18,261 nt of DNA from Fimenecus sp045602655 (GTDB lineage Bacteria; Bacillota; Clostridia; Oscillospirales; Acutalibacteraceae): assembly GCA_045602655.1 (NCBI GenBank), contig JAZSBY010000068.1, positions 1 through 18,261 on the forward strand. Direction: 5' to 3'. Of this stretch, positions 15,492-18,261 are shown piece after piece. A program made the translations under genes and the position numbers. The number at the start of each line of letters is the position of its first letter. Within the stretch, counting starts at the first letter, position 1. Below the pieces are notes generated by a model. It did no database searches. It saw only the letters and a list, made by a program, of their open reading frames with translations, and was not told where the DNA came from.

Positions 15492-16700
15492 ATGGGACTT
15501 ATAGTTCAGAAATTCGGCGGTTCAAGTGTTCGTGACGCCGAAAGAGTTATGAATGTTGCCCAGATTGTTACTGATACTTACCGTGCAGGCAATGATGTTG
15601 TAGTTGTAGTATCAGCACAGGGTGACACAACGGATGATTTAATTGAAAAGGCTTATGAGATTAACTCAAAGCCATCAAAAAGAGAAATGGATATGCTTAT
15701 GGCATCAGGTGAGCAGATTTCAATAGCACTTCTTGCTATGGCTATTGAAAAATTAGGCTGTCCTGCAGTTTCACTTCTCGGCTGGCAGGCAGGTTTTAAC
15801 ACAAGCTCTGCCTATGGTATGGCAAGAATTAAGAGTGTTAAAACAGACAGACTCCGTTCTGAAATTGACCGTCATAATATTGTTGTTGTGGCAGGTTTCC
15901 AGGGGCTTAATAAGTATGATGATTTGACAACTCTCGGCCGTGGTGGCTCTGACACAAGTGCTGTTGCTATTGCCGCTGCTCTTCGTGCAGACCGTTGCCA
16001 GATTTTCACTGATGTTGAAGGTGTATACACAGCTGACCCAAGAAAAGTGGAAAATGCAAAGAAGCTTCAGGAAATCACTTACGATGAGATGCTTGAACTT
16101 GCAACTCTTGGTGCACAGGTTTTAAATAATCGTTCAGTTGAAATGGCTAAAAAGTATAATGTTGAATTAGAGGTTCTCTCAAGCCTTAAACGAGTTCCGG
16201 GTACAATTGTTAAGGAGGTTACCAAAATGGAAAAAATGCTTATCAGAGGTGTTACAAAAGATACAGATGTGGCACGTATTTCAGTTACAAAAATCCCAAA
16301 CACTCCGGGTGTTGCTTTTAAACTTTTTGATGTTCTTGCAAAACATAAAATCAATGTTGATATTATTTTACAGTCAATCGGTCGTGACAGCACAAAGGAT
16401 ATTACATTCACAGTTTCAAAAAGCAATGCTGAGGAAACAGTTGAATGCGTAAAGAAAGTTTTTGATATTGACGATGCAGACATTATCTGCGATACATCAG
16501 TTGCTAAAATCTCAATTGTCGGTGCAGGTATGGAATCTCATCCCGGTACTGCGTCAAAAATGTTTGTGGCTCTTTACGAAAGAGACATTAACATTGATAT
16601 GATTGCAACAAGCGAAATCAAAATTTCAGTTCTTATTGACCTTGAGGATGCTGACCGTGCAGTTAGTGCTATTCACAAGGCATTCTTCCCTGCGGAGTAA
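15492..16700 (+). CDS. lysC: Aspartate kinase, catalytic and regulatory (alpha) form
   Basis: A 402-residue enzyme phosphorylating aspartate, the entry step to lysine, threonine and methionine. The catalytic domain (1 to about 235) starts with VQKFGGSSV and includes MLMASGEQISIALLA, GRGGSDTSAVAIAAAL and FTDVEGVYTADPRKV. Two ACT domains fill about 255-402, with TPGVAFKLFDVLAKHKINVD and KMFVALYERDINIDMIATSE. These are the usual lysine/threonine-binding sites. Length fits class II bacterial aspartokinases. AGGAGG precedes the ATG. A strong internal start at codon 246 probably also yields a separate beta subunit. Confidence 0.95.
   Translation: MGLIVQKFGGSSVRDAERVMNVAQIVTDTYRAGNDVVVVVSAQGDTTDDLIEKAYEINSKPSKREMDMLMASGEQISIALLAMAIEKLGCPAVSLLGWQAGFNTSSAYGMARIKSVKTDRLRSEIDRHNIVVVAGFQGLNKYDDLTTLGRGGSDTSAVAIAAALRADRCQIFTDVEGVYTADPRKVENAKKLQEITYDEMLELATLGAQVLNNRSVEMAKKYNVELEVLSSLKRVPGTIVKEVTKMEKMLIRGVTKDTDVARISVTKIPNTPGVAFKLFDVLAKHKINVDIILQSIGRDSTKDITFTVSKSNAEETVECVKKVFDIDDADIICDTSVAKISIVGAGMESHPGTASKMFVALYERDINIDMIATSEIKISVLIDLEDADRAVSAIHKAFFPAE
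16213..16229 (+). promoter_or_regulatory. Internal ribosome binding site and start for the aspartokinase beta subunit
   Basis: AAGGAGG at 16212-16218 lies eight bases before an in-frame ATG at 16227. It is one of the best Shine-Dalgarno matches in the window, although it sits inside a coding region. It falls precisely at the hinge between the kinase and ACT domains. Confidence 0.8.
16227..16700 (+). CDS. lysC: Aspartate kinase beta (regulatory) subunit from internal start
   Basis: Predicted 157-residue in-frame product beginning MEKMLIRGVTKD and containing only the two ACT domains. Class II aspartokinases of Bacillus are known alpha2-beta2 enzymes whose beta subunit comes from an internal start in the same gene. 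The position here (codon 246 of 402) and the strong internal ribosome binding site match that arrangement. It would bind the feedback amino acids and complete the oligomer. The internal start is seen in the sequence; the separate product is inferred. Confidence 0.7.
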   Translation: MEKMLIRGVTKDTDVARISVTKIPNTPGVAFKLFDVLAKHKINVDIILQSIGRDSTKDITFTVSKSNAEETVECVKKVFDIDDADIICDTSVAKISIVGAGMESHPGTASKMFVALYERDINIDMIATSEIKISVLIDLEDADRAVSAIHKAFFPAE

Positions 16701-16890
16701 AGGGTAATCACTAATTCAAGCGAGGGTGAGTGTCTTGACGGTCAATTTTTTCCTATTCCGTCCCAAAATCCTCGTTAATACACAAAGTGTTGCCTGCGGT
16801 TTTGAAACAGAATATGAATAAATTTCTCTCGTCAATACAAAACACCATGCTTAAATCAGCGATTACTAAAAGACGATAAATGATAGATAG

Positions 16891-16921
16891 AGAGAGACCC
16901 ACATGTGTTTCTCTCTGTTTT
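16891..16921 (+). terminator. Hairpin with weak T run between lysC and guaB
   Basis: AGAGAGA (16891-16897) pairs with TCTCTCT (16910-16916), and the enclosed CACATGTG is itself self-complementary, extending the stem. GTTTT follows. It may end the hom-lysC transcript or act as an attenuator in the guaB leader, since it lies only 33 bases before the guaB start. The rest of the 253-base gap (16701-16953) shows no gene, no purine riboswitch core and no convincing promoter. Confidence 0.55.
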
Positions 16922-16953
16922 ATAAAGAAAATTAAAGTGAAGGAGATATAAAT

Positions 16954-18261
16954 ATGACAGACAAGTTTGCAAAAGAAGGTCTTACCTTTGATGACGTGCT
17001 TCTCATTCCTGCAGAAAGCGATGTTCTTCCAAGTGATGTTGATATTTCAACTCAACTTACAAAAACAATTAAATTGAATACACCTGTACTCACAGCGGCT
17101 ATGGATACAGTTACTGAAAGTAATATGGCTATTGCTATTGCTCGTGAAGGCGGTATAGGTATTATCCATAAGAATATGTCAATTGAGGCTCAGAAGGCAC
17201 AGGTTGACAAGGTTAAAAGAAGTGAAAATGGCGTTATCAATAATCCTTTCTTCCTCTCTCCTGAAAACACAGTTCAGGAAGCAGACAATCTTATGCACCG
17301 TTATAAGATTTCAGGTGTTCCTGTTTGTGATGAAAATGGCAAACTTGTTGGTATCCTCACAAACCGCGATATGAGATTTATTGCTGATTACAGTGGTAAA
17401 ATCAAGGATTATATGACAAGCGAAGGTCTTGTTACTGCTCCTGTTGGCACAAATCACGAAGAAGCAAAGAAAATCCTTATGAAACACAAGATTGAAAAGC
17501 TTCCTTTGGTTGACGAAGCAGGTTTCCTCAAAGGGCTTATCACAATTAAGGATATTGAAAAAGCAGTTAAATATCCGAATTCTGCAAGAGACTCAATGGG
17601 CAGACTCCTTTGTGGTGCTGCTGTTGGTGCTACTGCGGATGTGCTCGACAGAGTTGCAGCACTTGTTGAAGCAGGTGTTGATATGATTACTCTTGACTCC
17701 GCACACGGACACAGCCACGGAATTATCAATGCTGTTGCTAAAGTTAAGGCAGCATATCCCGACCTTCCTCTCATTGGTGGTAATATTGCAACTGCAGAAG
17801 CTACAAAGGCTCTTATTGATGCAGGTGCGGACTGTGTTAAGGTTGGTATCGGTCCTGGCTCAATCTGTACAACTCGTGTTGTTGCAGGTATCGGTGTTCC
17901 ACAGATTACTGCAGTTTATGATTCAGCAAACGAAGCTGCAAAGCACGGTATTACAGTAATTGCTGACGGTGGTATCAAATATTCAGGTGAAATCGTTAAG
18001 GCTATCGCTGCAGGTGCTTCTGCTATTATGGTTGGCTCACTTGTTGCAGGTTGTGAAGAATCTCCAGGGGAGAGCGAGATTTACCAAGGCCGTCAGTTTA
18101 AGGTTTATCGTGGTATGGGTAGTATTGCTGCTATGAACAACGGTTCAAAAGACAGATACTTCCAGGCAAATAACAAGAAGCTTGTTCCGGAAGGCGTTGA
18201 AGGTCGTGTACCTTACAAGGGACTCCTGTCAGATACAATTTATCAGCTTATGGGTGGTCTT
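16954..18261 (+). CDS. guaB: IMP dehydrogenase, 3' end beyond the window
   Basis: The frame is open from the ATG to the last base (436 codons), with only the C-terminus missing. The enzyme oxidises IMP to XMP with NAD, the committed step to GMP. The N-terminus has LTFDDVLLIPAESDVLP. Two CBS domains occupy about 95-205 (ISGVPVCDENGKLVGILT and KLPLVDEAGFLKGLITIKDI). The barrel has DSAHGHSHG, GIGPGSICTTR with the catalytic Cys at 305, IADGGIKYSGE and YRGMGSIAAM. The flap segment KLVPEGVEGRVPYKG is present near the end. GAAGGAGA lies well spaced before the start. No purine riboswitch is visible upstream. Confidence 0.97.
   Translation, partial: MTDKFAKEGLTFDDVLLIPAESDVLPSDVDISTQLTKTIKLNTPVLTAAMDTVTESNMAIAIAREGGIGIIHKNMSIEAQKAQVDKVKRSENGVINNPFFLSPENTVQEADNLMHRYKISGVPVCDENGKLVGILTNRDMRFIADYSGKIKDYMTSEGLVTAPVGTNHEEAKKILMKHKIEKLPLVDEAGFLKGLITIKDIEKAVKYPNSARDSMGRLLCGAAVGATADVLDRVAALVEAGVDMITLDSAHGHSHGIINAVAKVKAAYPDLPLIGGNIATAEATKALIDAGADCVKVGIGPGSICTTRVVAGIGVPQITAVYDSANEAAKHGITVIADGGIKYSGEIVKAIAAGASAIMVGSLVAGCEESPGESEIYQGRQFKVYRGMGSIAAMNNGSKDRYFQANNKKLVPEGVEGRVPYKGLLSDTIYQLMGGL

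Noticed and set aside
16079..16483. 134-codon minus-strand frame
   Set aside because: Antisense to the well-supported aspartokinase; a codon-bias shadow.
16741..16890. Purine riboswitch before guaB
   Set aside because: No three-way-junction core or conserved loop sequences could be found by eye.

Overview
The window looks like chromosomal DNA from an AT-rich, Gram-positive gut-type Clostridia, most likely Oscillospiraceae/Ruminococcaceae. The case rests on three secreted dockerin proteins (one also carrying a cohesin-like module), the Firmicutes gene pair for RNase Y and YmdB, purine-rich ribosome binding sites and a class II-type aspartokinase. The family assignment is inference. Coding is dense, and every gene is on the + strand except a two-gene block at 12106-13982.

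Layout. 1-116: right-hand part of an intergenic inverted-repeat element. 229-1296: secreted cohesin-like/dockerin protein with its own promoter and terminator. 1568-9285: probable operon of ribonuclease Y (interrupted by an in-frame TAA), YmdB-type phosphodiesterase, an orphan peptide-binding lipoprotein, RecG helicase, a TIM-barrel protein of unknown function and an HSL-type esterase/lipase. 9386-9706: 106-residue secreted protein that is almost only a dockerin. 9845-12046: secreted leucine-rich-repeat protein with a C-terminal dockerin. 12106-13982 (minus): PHP-type tyrosine phosphatase (CpsB/YwqE) translationally coupled to an AI-2E/PerM-family membrane protein. 14226-16700: homoserine dehydrogenase and aspartokinase, with a strong internal start for a separate regulatory subunit. 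16954-18261: IMP dehydrogenase guaB, cut by the window end.

How the genes work together. The housekeeping genes cover mRNA turnover (RNase Y, YmdB), replication-fork repair (RecG), aspartate-family amino acid synthesis (Hom, LysC) and guanine nucleotide synthesis (GuaB). The accessory layer is extracellular: three dockerin proteins, each behind its own sigma-A-type promoter with an extended -10, which suggests parts of a cellulosome-like or other cohesin-dockerin surface assembly whose main scaffold lies elsewhere. The dockerins fall into two sequence types: one in the cohesin-bearing protein, the other shared by the small protein and the LRR protein.

Most worth a second look: the nonsense codon that separates the KH and HD domains of RNase Y; the cohesin-plus-dockerin adaptor candidate; the nearly free-standing dockerin; and the internal ribosome binding site in the aspartokinase gene. 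I saw no CRISPR array, tRNA, rRNA, transposase or phage gene.
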